DNA from: Ceriagrion tenellum
Lineage: Eukaryota; Arthropoda; Insecta; Odonata; Coenagrionidae
DNA length: 64,000 nucleotides
Assembly (NCBI GenBank): GCA_963169105.1
Contig: OY720644.1
Coordinates: 1,447,001-1,511,000, forward strand
Reading direction: 5' to 3'
Below are positions 45,094 through 55,655 of this stretch, piece after piece. The notes under the pieces were generated by a model. That model saw only the letters and a list, made by a program, of their open reading frames with translations, ran no database searches and was not told the DNA's origin. How positions within the stretch are numbered: the stretch's first letter is position 1; every line of letters starts with the position of its first letter. The translations under genes were made by a program, and so were the position numbers.

Positions 45094-45545
45094 CTCTACA
45101 TCTACATACTAATGTGAAAGCCGATGCATGGGTGTGTGGCAGGAAGTGTTATGATACCAGCCATGTAAAGATGTAAGGGATAAGGTTTTGGGAGGTGATA
45201 TGGTGACATCTATTATGGGAGTGTATTTAGTGGAGCTCAGTTTTTATTGTAGTAGATTATTAAGCATGGAAAGAACGAGTTTTTATCTGTTTGGAAATGT
45301 ATCTCTTTTATTTTATCGCTTCTGTGTGAGTCAGGGGGTTTTAGGATACCAGCTGTACGTAAAGATGTAAGGGATAAGGTTTCAGGAGTTGAAATAGTGA
45401 TGTGTATTACGGGAGTGTATTTAGTGGAGCTCAGTTTTTATTGTAGTCAATTATTGTGCACAGAAAGGATGATTTTTTTGTACCTATCTGTTCGAAAATG
45501 TATCGCTCTTCTTTTATCACTTCTTTCAGACCTAGAGATGTAGTG
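45094..45545 (-). mobile_element. LINE 3' end with 193-bp internal tandem duplication
   Basis: The plus strand opens CTACATCTACATACTAATG and matches 9309-9565. A block GATGTAAGGGATAAGGTTT ... GTGGAGCTCAGTTTTTATTG occurs twice (from about 45171 and 45364). This indicates tandem duplication or insertion of one tail beside another. As inferred from the 57480-58053 copy, coding orientation is minus. Confidence 0.55.
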
Positions 45546-46080
45546 AGGCATCATTCTAAAAACCCTAATACCAAACCCAACTCTTACTGTAATTCACTTT
45601 TGGCGTTGTTTAACATTCCAGCAATTCAATTACAATTGACATGCTCAAAACCATGAATCCTTTTCTAAGCATGCACCTACTAGTAACTTGTAGTGGATTC
45701 AGAGCTTTGGTGGTTACCGGATCAACATAACAACAGCATGAACATGTTACAGCAACATAGGCAACATCACTTCTGTAATTGCTGGCAGCCTCTTTCCTCA
45801 TTTACATCAAATTTTTGGAATGTTTTTAGTTTCTCTATAAAATAAAGCCATAGGCATCACCTAGAGCAAAATGTTCTCCTATTTCATTTCATAATTGAAA
45901 ATCAACCAAAACATCCACTTGGGAAGATTTTTTTGTATTTAATCGCTTCCTCATCTGATAAGCATGATTTACGAGATCTTTCTCAGGCTCTCTCTCAGCA
46001 TTGCCCACAAAAATATTTGCAATGGCTTTCATAAGTCACTCCATGTAAGTATCAAAGTTGAGTTTCAAAATTATTTAACT
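45546..46080. other. No recognisable gene
   Basis: No domain or repeat structure beyond the target duplication at 46081. Confidence 0.35.
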
Positions 46081-46170
46081 AAAGTTGGGTTTGTAGGATC
46101 TGAGTCTTTCCCGGAGAATGCTTAGAATGAAGAGTTCTCGGGTTTCCAGCTGGGTAATGGTTTTAAACTG

Positions 46171-46214
46171 CACCGATGTTTCGATGACGTAGTCTGCCAT
46201 CGTCTTCAGGGTGA
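46171..46214 (-). ncRNA. Hammerhead-ribozyme-like motif, minus-strand arm
   Basis: On the minus strand: TCACC (stem I), CTGAAGA (core), one extra C, GATGGC / GTCATC (stem II, 6 pairs with one G-U, loop AGACTAC), GAAA, CATC, GGTG (stem I partner). All core elements of a hammerhead are present except that stem III is reduced to at most 1-2 pairs and one base is extra before stem II. Confidence 0.5.
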
Positions 46215-46225
46215 ATGAGCTTCAT

Positions 46226-46270
46226 TCACCCTGAAGACAATGGCAGACTACGTCATCGAAACGTTGGTGG
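46226..46270 (+). ncRNA. Hammerhead-ribozyme-like motif, plus-strand arm
   Basis: TCACC, CTGAAGA, C, AATGGC / GTCATC (one mismatch in stem II), GAAA, CGTT, GGTGG. It is the inverted partner of the 46171 motif, so the two could also anneal to each other. Confidence 0.45.
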
Positions 46271-46327
46271 AGTTTAAAACCATTACCCGGCTGGAAACCC
46301 GAGAACTCTTCATTCAAAGTTGGGTTT

Positions 46328-47829
46328 CCTTTTCACATATGTAGTATGAAAAAGCCCTAAATAAATTTCCTTGTGCATTTCATGAAAAGATACTTCTGCT
46401 GACAATAATTTCCATTCCAGAGGAAGCCTACTCATTAACAAGAAGAGGATGATCAATTTAGTGCATTAAGTGGTTGAAACTTAAAAATTACATCAACTAC
46501 TGATCCCTTGTGACAACACATTTACTGTCCCTTTTACTAAGTCGAGGTCAGAAGTATATGAATGAGGTGAGAGAAGGAGGAATGCACAACACAAAGGTTA
46601 TTCTGGGGTGGCCAACATTTCCAAATGGACAAAAAATGTCTCAACAATATCCATACATTTCATTCATACATCTTTGAAATATAATCTTTCTAACAATCAC
46701 ATCACAACATTCTCTACTAACTTCAAAGGATCACTAGGATCCCATAAGAAACAGAAACACTGGGGTAATAGTGATGTTATGCCAATACCATATCCCTACA
46801 ATTTGGTCAGAGGACTTTTATTTACTTTTCTTTTATTACTTTGTAGCCTCCTTCCTTAGATAACCAAGATCATAGACAAAAGCCTTCACCAAGAGCTTAA
46901 ATTGAATCCCTTAAAGAGAGTTAATAATCCAGGACTGCCACCAGAACAACGATGACAACCACTGTAAGACAATATGACCCAATGTGAGAAGCTTTGATCA
47001 CAGGCTTTAGTCTTTGTCACTTATTGACACAAAGTTTAGCATTGGTTGAGGCATCATTATCCCACCACCCAAATTTTTATTCTCTTTTGGTAAAGAACTC
47101 AAAAAAGCTCAAGGCAGCTGTGCAGTGAATGATTTTGTTACTGGCCGGGTCCTTTTTCTAAAAACTAGTCTCAGAAGGAGTTGCGGTAGTAACTGTGCGC
47201 CATTGTCAGTAAACTAGAGTGCAGTGCACCTTCTAGTTCATCCATACAACTTTCGTATATGAAGGCATTTCTCTACCATTCCTCAGCTTCCCCTGTCCCT
47301 CCTCACCAGACAAACTCCTTCCAGTGACAAGGGTTATGTGGTAGCTTTGAACCTCATGGCTTAGGCATGAATCCTGGCATCATTATCAGCTTTTATCAAT
47401 CCATAGATTGTTTTTCTGCAGCTCTCTACTCCACAACTCTTTCAGCAAACCATTTAATTCCTTACCAAGTCTTCACTTCGACATATCTCATAATATGCCC
47501 GCTTTTTCTCATTCTTAGGTTTTCTATAATTCTTATAAGTCATTCCTTCTTCTATTGTTTTCACAATAGGCTTTCATGTAACAAAAGTGCATCTCCTAAG
47601 TAAGTCCCTTCTCCTCCTTTGAGTTGACTAGTAAATAACTATGTTTTAAATAATTTTAAATGAAGTTTAATAAATGTTCACTAGCAATATGTTACTTAAT
47701 GTATTCTGGTTTTTGAGAAGATTATGCCAATGGTTTCTTACACCAGAATAATTCTTCAGAGGAAGATTGTTCCATACATCCTGCAGGCACCATCATTTAC
47801 AAAAAGTATAACTACAACAAAATCATCAA
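46328..47829. other. No recognisable gene
   Basis: Short frames only. 47367-47603 is open on the plus strand but shows no known domain. Confidence 0.35.
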
Positions 47830-48214
47830 GTTACAAAGGCTTGGGATGCTAATGAAGTGAAGTACACATTAGGTAGAGTGACAAAAAAGCAGAGACAAGT
47901 TAATGAGGAGAGGCTGGAGCATTTTCTCTAATTGTAGAAAGCTGCCTAGATACAGTCCTATGGCTACATAATCCTTGGCTAGGCACAGTCCAACGGCAGA
48001 TATTACGGTACATACTCAGCAATATACTACTGGGCTCAATTGATCTAGTATGCTCTTCATTCCCTCTCACAAGAGAGGAGGAAATAGTACAACGTATGAC
48101 AGAAAATTGAAGGTATGGTCACAAAAGGAAGATTTAGGGATCAATAAGTCTGCTCGGTAAGACAGGACAGGTAAGACAAGACAACAAGACAAGACACTGA
48201 AATACCGGGATAGA

Positions 48215-48365
48215 TAGTGAGAACAGGGTACAACTTGCTCTGGTTATGACACACCTTGAATATGCTGTGAGCACTTGGGACCCTGTACAGACAGAAGAAA
48301 CCCTAAAAATTAATAGAAAACAAAGGAAAGCGATTACTTACATTCAAAGTGGATAAAGTGAAATT
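48215..48365 (+). pseudogene. LINE reverse-transcriptase C-terminal remnant
   Basis: The plus strand reads VQLALVMTHLEYAVSTWDPV followed by NRKQRKAITYIQSG. This is the RPxLEYAxxxWDP ... IQRKAxRF segment at the end of Jockey/CR1-like reverse transcriptases. The preceding 47830-48214 shows no clear domain. Confidence 0.55.
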
Positions 48366-48630
48366 ATTAATTTATTGGTGGAGCCAAAAAAAAAAAATAC
48401 ATAGCTCACATTGACATGACCGAAAGTAGACTGTCATTCATTATTTTATCACACACAATACAGAGGGGGCATAGAGAGCGCAAATATTCAAAATAAACAC
48501 ATCGCTTACACAGAAATAACAACACCCTCACTAAATCAAGATTTAGATTCAGCAAGTTCATGCCTTCAATACACTTCTGATGTTTGACCTTCACCAGTCA
48601 TTTATGGTGTGTCATTAATGGTGGTAGGTT

Positions 48631-48676
48631 AAATGAGATGGTGGCGGATGTAATTACATCCGCCACCATCTCATTT
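48631..48676. repeat. Perfect 46-bp palindrome
   Basis: Two 23-bp arms with no spacer, centred between 48653 and 48654: AAATGAGATGGTGGCGGATG on the left and its exact complement on the right, meeting at TAATTA. Confidence 0.95.
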
Positions 48677-48765
48677 GTAGGAAAATAATTCACTATCATT
48701 TTCCCATCCTCAACTATTTTTGAACAAAATGCCTAATGTCTACGTGCTCTTTCATTTCAGGAGAG

Positions 48766-49287
48766 TTAGCAATTGTTTATAGCAGATTGATTGTCATTGA
48801 ATAACACCAGCCTTCCACATAACTCGTCAATAGCACACTGCTCGTTGCTATTTAGAACAGTTTTCCAGTTCATTTTGAATGCATGTTCTAGAATGCTATT
48901 AAGTACAATGGCCTTTTTTGCACACAATTCAAGGCTTACATACTCTGCTTCAGCAGTAGATGTGGCAACACAGTCCTGTTTTCTGCTCGCCCAAGCCAAT
49001 GCACCTTCTGCAAACTTAATTACATAGCCAGAACATGAAACTCTGTCTTCTACGTCACTAGCCCAGTCAGCATCCACATACCCTTCTAGTGGCTTCCCAC
49101 ACTTCCTGTAAACAATTCTATAATCAATTGTTCCCATTAGGTAATGCAGTACCCTTTTTGCACACTCCCAATGTTTCATGGTGTAACAATCGTTATATCT
49201 ACTGAGTTTACCCACTGCGAACGCAATGTCAGGTATAGTGCAAACCATTGCATACATTAAACTTCCAATTAACATTTGGTATGGCAC
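48766..49287 (-). pseudogene. copia RNase H domain
   Basis: The 173-residue frame contains MPYQMLIGSLMYAMVCTIPD, CAKRVLHYLMGTIDYRIVY, VDADWASDVEDRVSCSGYVI (RNase H Asp in DADWA) and DCVATSTAEAEYVSLELCAK (the Glu-containing STAEAEY motif). It ends with VLFNDNQSAINNC. This is the best preserved part of the element. Confidence 0.9.
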
Positions 49288-49512
49288 ATTGGGAAATTTT
49301 TCTAGATCACCCTTACAAAAGTTGTTTAACTTCTACAGGCGTTGAAATAGGATCACATTCAGACATTTTGAAGCGAACCTTTACATATTCTTTTTGATCA
49401 ATAGATATTTCACTTTTTTCTCTCGATTCTCATGCCAAGAACATGTTTTGCTTCACCAAGGTCTCTAATCTTAAAATGCTTTTTCAGCGCATTTGATAGG
49501 TTAGTTGCAACA

Positions 49513-50000
49513 TTACTTTGACCAAAAATCATCTACATACACAGCAAAAATATGGAGAGAATCATCATTACCCTTTACATAAACACATGGTTCAGTCAAA
49601 AAATTTTTATATCCCAAATTAGTTAATACCTTTCTACATTTGTCATACCATGACTTTGAGGCTTGTTTCAGCCCATATATTGCTCTTTTTAGAACAGACA
49701 ACTTGTTATCAGCCCTTGGTTTCACAAAACCTTGTTTCATGTACAATGTTTCATTTGGTTCACCATTTGAAAAGCAACTGTCACATCAAGATGGTGAATC
49801 TTCAAATCAAGCTCAACTGCTAATGCAATCAAAAGCCTAATGTCTGCATAGCTCACCACAGGAGAGAATCTCATTGTAATCTTCCCCATACTTTAGGCTA
49901 CAACCCTCTGCAACTAATCTAGCCCTGTATCTCAGTTTCTCCATGTTCATCCCTCTTTTCTCTGAACACCCACTTGCAATTCACAGTAGACTTCCAATTA
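49513..50000 (-). pseudogene. copia reverse transcriptase, frameshifted
   Basis: 49746-49513 reads MYMKQGFVKP, LKRAIYGLKQASKSWYDKCR and HIFAVYVDDFW (catalytic YVDD). Upstream in other frames are SYADIRLLIALAVELDLKIH and HHLDVTVAF (palm Asp), then a frameshift at about 49765. The thumb after YVDD is also out of frame before RNase H. Confidence 0.8.
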
Positions 50001-50047
50001 GGAAAGACAACCAATCCAAAACTTCTTTCCGAATCAATGACTCCCAC

Positions 50048-50239
50048 TCAGCTTCCATGGCCTCTTGACCACCTCTCTCTATTTCTAGAGAGTGCCTCTC
50101 CAACAGTTTGAGAGTCCATGTAGCTATTAACTGGATCATTCGATTCTTTGCACATGGTTGTTAGATAGAGAATAAACCCTCGATACTGTGGGGGTCTAGA
50201 AACTCTTTGAGATTGATGCCGTTCACTTTGCCTTCTCAT
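50048..50239 (-). pseudogene. copia pre-RT linker segment
   Basis: It reads SRPPQYRGFILYLTTMCKES, then DPVNSYMDSQTVGEALSRN. This resembles the RxSxRxxxPP...DPxxYxEA linker before copia reverse transcriptase, and is followed in another frame by EAEWESLI-type sequence. Confidence 0.6.
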
Positions 50240-50439
50240 GCCTTCATCTCTGACTTCTACATACTCTGACGTACCCTCACTGGACTCAATGTCTGCGTTT
50301 GTTGTTTGAGACTCACTTTGACCCTCAATGGAGGTGCTGAGGTGTTAACAGTCAGACACACTGGGCTGAGGTGAAAAAACCATCAAAATTTGCACCTCGA
50401 TGATCCACTATTGAGGTACTTAGGGCCATGACTATGGTA

Positions 50440-50750
50440 TTACCTGACACTCAAGTTCCTTTTTCCTTAGGGGACCTGAAAACATTTTCAAAACATACAA
50501 CGTTTCGAGCTTCGGTTACCTTGTATGCCTTATCAGGGTCTACCAAAATGTAACCCTTAGACTCCTTGCAATACCCTACAAGTACATAATGCCTTTAACA
50601 GCCACTTGGAATATGGCTTGGAAATATGGGGGAATGCCCCAAACATTAAATCTGTATTTCTATTGCAAAAGAAGGCCATTAGAATACTTACCAAGTCCCC
50701 ATCTCGGACATGTGACATTTTACCAGTATATGCGGACAATAATGGCATCC
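50440..50750 (-). pseudogene. copia integrase C-terminal segment
   Basis: It shows LVGYCKESKGYILVDPDKAY followed by VTEARNVVCFENVF, the GYxxxSKGYxL...xxxRDVxFxE block at the end of copia integrases. Upstream MFGAFPHIS resembles the VFGCxxxxH segment. Confidence 0.65.
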
Positions 50751-52802
50751 AAACAATGTTTGATCAAGATTGCAAGTGAAAAAAGATGGCAAAAACAAAA
50801 AATGAGCTCTTTATGTTCTTTATCACACTGTAATACTTGTAAAAGTTTGTAAATAACTTGGCAAATAATGCTTTGAATTTCACTCTCCATTCAATGATGC
50901 ACCATGTTATGGAAAAGATATTAGGAAAGTTTGTTTGTCAGGGAAGAGAAAAACCATACATATTATCTTGGAAAATTCAGGAGTCATGTACTGAACAAGT
51001 GTATTCAGCACTAAATAATCAGTGACCACTGGAAGGAGCAATATCTGCCACCAAATGGATGTGGTATATGTAAAATTACGAGTTTACCTAGGAAACAGAT
51101 TCACATTAAAAAACTCAACAACATTAGCTGCATATCCAGTCTCAGAACCCCTAGCCTTCCTTTGACCTACAATCAGTTGATAAGCATCACATAAATGACC
51201 CAAGGTCAGATCCACAAGGAGTTCACGAACAATTTGCGGCCAATCAAGGATGGCAATTACAAAACTTAAATGGTACTTAAAATTTTAAATACATTCCACT
51301 TGGTATTCGTCACATTACAACACACAATTGCATGACGAATGCAATTGATCAACCGATCTGGAGCATGCACGAGTAATTTCAGCAATTAGCCAATTCTAGT
51401 GCTGTAGTTCCTTCAATTTCAACCTCCGAAGAACATCAGAATTAAGTAAGCAATGCTTAGCAGAGCAAAAATGAGTGCAATGAATATTAATATCTCAAGT
51501 TTTTTACCCAAGTCACACTCTGACCGAACTTGACAATGTTGTGGGATTCTCACTTTGACTGACCTAAATCAACTAGTATATACAGATGACAAGAGTTACA
51601 ACCATCACTGATTACGGCAAACATCATCTTGAACCAGTTAAACCAAGCAATAATCCACTGCCAAGCATTAATTTTCACTCATAAAAATAGATCCAAAAGG
51701 GGCAAATTTTTTGGAGACAAAAAATGGTATTAAAAATTTAAAAAATGTGTACCAACTTTGAATCACTGATTATGGCAAATCTATAAAACTAGTTTAATCC
51801 AACAATAACCCACCACTAAGCATTAATATTTACTCAAAAATATACACTAGAGTCCCTGAGGACAAATTTTTCTGACAAAAATCTATAATAAATTATCATA
51901 TAAAGAAAGATCACTGGGCCGGAAATTCACAATCAATTATTCTCCACCAATAACAAATTCAGAAATAAATGGAATGAAATGATATTTTTATTACTTCATT
52001 CATGTAGCATTCAAGTACACCACTAGAGACACCACATTCTCCATGCATGAAGTAATCCCTTGCACACAATTTTCTAGCAATACACACCCAAACACATCAT
52101 TTAGTGCTCATTTTCTTTATGATGAAGAGAAACCAACTGAACCAGCATCTTTTGAATTTCAAAACATTTGATACCACCATTGAACTTTTACTACCTACTA
52201 GAATAATTGAAAAGCTGAATATCCATTGGGTTATCTCTATGTTCATTTCCCCAATCCTTCAGATAAACACCCGCCATTAGCCTATCAGCAGCCAAAAGTA
52301 TACCATAGCAGTTGACAATTCATGCACTCAAAGTAAAGACCCCAATTGTAAAAATTGTGAACAATAAATTACTATCCTTGCATAATGCCAAATAACAACC
52401 ACAACGAAGCTAGACAATCATTAGGAACAATGCATTAACTCTTAGTCAAAAATGACACCTGCTACCTTGGAGTATCAAATGTTTTAATTGTCTTTTCAAA
52501 TGAAAACCTACAAAAATTCTTTCATGTTGATACAAAAACTGTTTCCCACCAGGCTATGTTGAATCCAAGACATTCACATCTGATCCATGTCCTGTCACAA
52601 CCAGGGAGTAAGCTAATTTAGGAGCCAAACATGGTGCTCATAATTGCATTCCTCACACAATGGAATGATTAGGTCCAACATGTTAACAAGTTCTTTGGTC
52701 CATACCACAGAAGGAGAGTTCACACAGGATCACATTTATCACCTTGACTTTGACCTTCAAATGGATGCGAACTATTCACTTCCTCAATAAAAGGAAATCA
52801 CT
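50751..52802. other. No gene apart from the PDI 3' UTR; old tandem duplication at 51601-51890
   Basis: 51601-51725 and 51766-51890 share CACTGATTA(C/T)GGCAAA, CC(A/C)CCA-like and AAGCATTAAT(A/T)TTxACTCA blocks at a spacing of about 165 bp, a diverged tandem duplication. The stretch next to 52803 should include the 3' UTR of the PDI gene. A minus-strand AATAAA (TTTATT at 51987-51992) is a possible poly(A) signal. Confidence 0.45.
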
Positions 52803-52907
52803 TCACAGCTCTTCTTTCTTGGCCTTACCCTTCCTGTCAAAACCCTTCAGCTCTGAGGATGCACGCTGAGCAATGTACTTGACAAAGTCATCAAGTTCTC
52901 GCCCACC
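52803..52907 (-). CDS. PDIA3: Protein disulfide isomerase (PDIA3/ERp57-like), last coding exon
   Basis: The minus-strand exon starts after TACTAG (acceptor) and encodes GGRELDDFVKYIAQRASSEL, then KGFDRKGKAKKEEL and TGA: 34 residues plus stop. GGRELxDF is the last helix of the a' thioredoxin domain of ERp57/ERp60. The basic tail ending KEEL resembles an ER retrieval signal (KDEL type). It joins in phase 0 to the exon at 58058-58192. ERp72 (PDIA4) also ends KEEL, but the helix sequence favours PDIA3. The enzyme forms and isomerises disulfides in glycoproteins of the ER lumen. This exon looks intact. Confidence 0.85.
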   Translation of the reverse strand, partial: GGRELDDFVKYIAQRASSELKGFDRKGKAKKEEL

Positions 52908-54659
52908 CTAGTAGGGTAAAATATTATTCAAATTAAAAAATGACAAAAGAAACACACAAAGCAAATTCATCTAATTTTGAGTCATTGGTGTTAGTCACAG
53001 ACCAATCGGACAATAATAAAGACAAGTGGAAAGTACGTATTTATGAGGCATAATATATCAACTGTAGTTGTATCAATGCTAAAAAAAAAAGTCATGGTGT
53101 AAGACACATGGACAGACACACACGAATTTAAACTAAGACAGGAATACTTGCTTTTAAAATTTGGAACCTTCTAATCTTTATGACATGCTTAACGGGAAAT
53201 CAAAGGTAATTACATATTTACAGATAGTGCAGTAAAACACAATCCAAATGGACCAAAGGTAATATAAATGGTGTCAAGTCTTGCCATAGGCATCAAAACG
53301 AATTTCTACTGTTGTGAAGACCATTTTACTGTATGTACCAAGTTATGACGAACTTTGTGATTACGTATAAACAAATAAATCTGTTTCAGTACATTTATGC
53401 AAATGAATTCAATACAGTAACCGGAAGACTACAAATTTCATGAAAGTGTCGATGATTGGTAGTCCGACTAAATTAAAACCTGAAGCCTCGATATTCACTT
53501 GTATTCATTACTGCTCACTTCGTGTTCTTGGCATATTTTTGCAATTACTGTGCACTGTGGTCCTTCTCTCTTCACTAAGGCGTATCTAATAATATTATCG
53601 CCATAATTCTCATTAGAATCACAATTGACAATTCCAATCAACTTCAAAAGTGCGATTTATTAACAAGGGCTGAATATACCATGAACATTACTTAAAATGT
53701 GGCGATTTGCACGCTGCATCACTCCAGAGGCAAATTAATGGTGCTGTGCCATAATTTTCCGGGGAAGTGGTTTGCAAAACTCAATTAAAGTAAAATATCT
53801 GCAGAGGACCGCAAACGTTTATCTCTATCATTCTCTTAGAAAGAAATTCGAGAAATTAAAGTCCAGTTTACAATCGGCGTCAACATTAACTTCAAGGCTG
53901 AAGTCAAGAAGAATATACAGGTTGTAATGAATGCTTTAACGATTGCGTGAAAGCCGCTCACTTAAACTGAGAACGAGGGAGTTCAGCCACATTCAACTTT
54001 AACATTTACCATTGACTGTTAGACGCCAGCACACGCGCAGTTTCTTATTTGCCCACAGCATTCCACTTCGCCACGTAGCCATGGATGTAATCCTTCCATG
54101 CTCACGAAGAACCTTCTGGCAGTCCTTCTGCTAAGCCATAAATAAGCTGCAGACATTATTACTACATAATTGTTCAGGAGTTCTGTCAATGTAATTTGTA
54201 TAGCAACAAATCACAGGACAAACCACGCCCATGGGGTTTACTGCCCATGGGCCAGGGTGGCAGGGCTACCACTGTAGCGGCCACAGCAGCTGAGTTGTGT
54301 TTTACTGTTCTTCTGCGAGAGGTCACCTTGTGGCCGCTATGGAAAATGGTGGATTGGCGGAAGTCTGTATCACTACACACTTGAGCAACTCTAAAGAGAT
54401 CCAGATATGCCACCATTACAGTTTTTTCTGTCTCCTAGTGCCTTAAAATAAAATAATAAACTGAGTTTCGAGGATTTCACCTTCTCATTCGTTCAGCGCC
54501 TCCAAAACTTATCCTCAACGTGATAGAAAGCTTTTTGTGGACTAATTAAGTGCGAGTGATTTTTACCACCACTGGGCCTGAAAGAATCGCCGCCGGTGTA
54601 TTTACATATTAGTTTTTACAAGTTTGTGTTAGGATGGTTGCCGAAAATAGTGCAGTTAA

Positions 54660-55655
54660 CCGTGGAAAAGTGCACTCCTACCCTTTTTGTTTGGGGATGA
54701 TTCACCAATCCATTGTGAAGATTGCACTTTTGTTTAGACATCATATCCATAAACCCATGACTCATCACCTGTTATGATGGTGGACAAGAAGGTTTCATCC
54801 TCTTCAGCTCGATCAAACAGTTCCTGACAGACTTGATGTCAATGTTGTTTCTGGTCTGCTGTCATCAGGGGATATACGAATTTGGAGGCGACTCAATGCA
54901 TCCTCAATTTTTCAGTTAGGATTTCATAGCACGAACCAAACGAGATACCAAACTCTACTGCAAGTTCCCTGACAGTCAAACGTTGATTTGCATGAACGAG
55001 ATCATTCACTTTCTCGATGTGGGGGTCAGGCGTCGATGGTCTTCCGGAACATTCGTTGTCTTTCCACTGATTGCTGCCTCTTTTTGAACCAGGTAAACCA
55101 CTCATAACACATGGTACATTTCATAGCATCCTCACTTTAAAGGCCATTTTACACAGGGCATGTAATTGCACAAGCTTATATATGTGCAATTGTGAATTTC
55201 AAAATGCACCATGTAAAGCGGCGAAATTCAAGAACGCATGCACAAATGCATGAATTCGTGACGTCAGAATAGCCCCTGCTCTAATTCGGTGGTCGCATTC
55301 TTGCAATTTATACAAATAGCAACCTTATTTTTCACTGAATGTCAACAACGTTGCGTACAGAATATCGTATCTCTCCTGTTTGAACAAAACACTCTCTCTT
55401 GGAGTACTTATCAGACGACTGGAATTCACGAATGAATGCATGCTTACGACCACCGTGTAAAGCAGTCACACATTCGTTTTCGCAATAATTTTTGCACGGC
55501 AGATTGCAGAATTAATGCAGTGTTAAGTTGTGCAATTTTGTGCCCCGTGTAAAACAGCCTTAAGAATTGGTAATCAACTCAAAAGTTTCTGTAAGGGATT
55601 TGCAGAGTTTCATGCAGAATTTCTCAAAACAATGCTGCTCCTTAAATGAGCTCAT
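54660..55655 (-). pseudogene. mariner transposase relic (Tc1/mariner), interrupted by a MITE
   Basis: The minus strand starts at 55655 with MSSFKEQHCFEKFCMKLCKS and ETFELITN, the first helix-turn-helix region. It is interrupted by the MITE at 55141-55560. It resumes with CYEWFTWF, CSGRPSTPDPHIEKVNDLVH, LTVRELAVEFGISFGSCYEI (second helix-turn-helix) and, after a stop at 54893, DRAEEDETFLSTIITGDESW with VYGYDV. The Asp in TGDESW is the first catalytic residue. An in-frame stop follows YGYDV. The second and third catalytic Asp regions are missing. It is a dead, 3'-truncated copy. Confidence 0.85.
55141..55560. mobile_element. 420-bp MITE nested in mariner, TAA duplications
   Basis: The ends AGGCCATTTTACACAGGGCA and, reversed, AGGCTGTTTTACACGGGGCA form an inverted repeat that extends inward through ATTGCACAA. 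TAA stands on both sides (55138-55140 and 55561-55563). Mariner coding resumes on each side, so the insertion point is certain to a few bases. Non-coding. A TWA duplication and GGCC-type ends fit the PIF/Harbinger group. Confidence 0.85.

Larger units (their letters stand above)
46081..46327. mobile_element. Penelope-like snap-back remnant with 12-bp target duplication
   Basis: AAAGTTGGGTTT stands on both sides (46081-46092 and 46316-46327). The insert has about 32 bp of unpaired sequence (46093-46124), then two 94-bp arms (46125-46218 and 46222-46315). The arms are inverted copies, about 95% alike, around a 3-bp spacer. Arm sequence (CTGAAGA, GGCAGACTACGTCATCGAAA) resembles Penelope terminal repeats as I know them. 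The layout mirrors the ends of the element at 11285-12988 with all coding lost. Confidence 0.75.
48766..50750 (-). mobile_element. Ty1/copia retrotransposon, degenerate pol
   Basis: Minus-strand order: integrase C-terminal part (about 50750-50440), pre-RT linker (about 50280-50050), reverse transcriptase (about 49990-49510) and RNase H (49287-48766). This is the copia order, with RT downstream of integrase. Several frameshifts and stops are present. The gag, protease and integrase core are missing, and no LTR was recognised. Confidence 0.8.

Noticed and set aside
55071..55253. Short plus-strand frame spanning the mariner/MITE junction
   Set aside because: It lies across an insertion junction and antisense to mariner coding.
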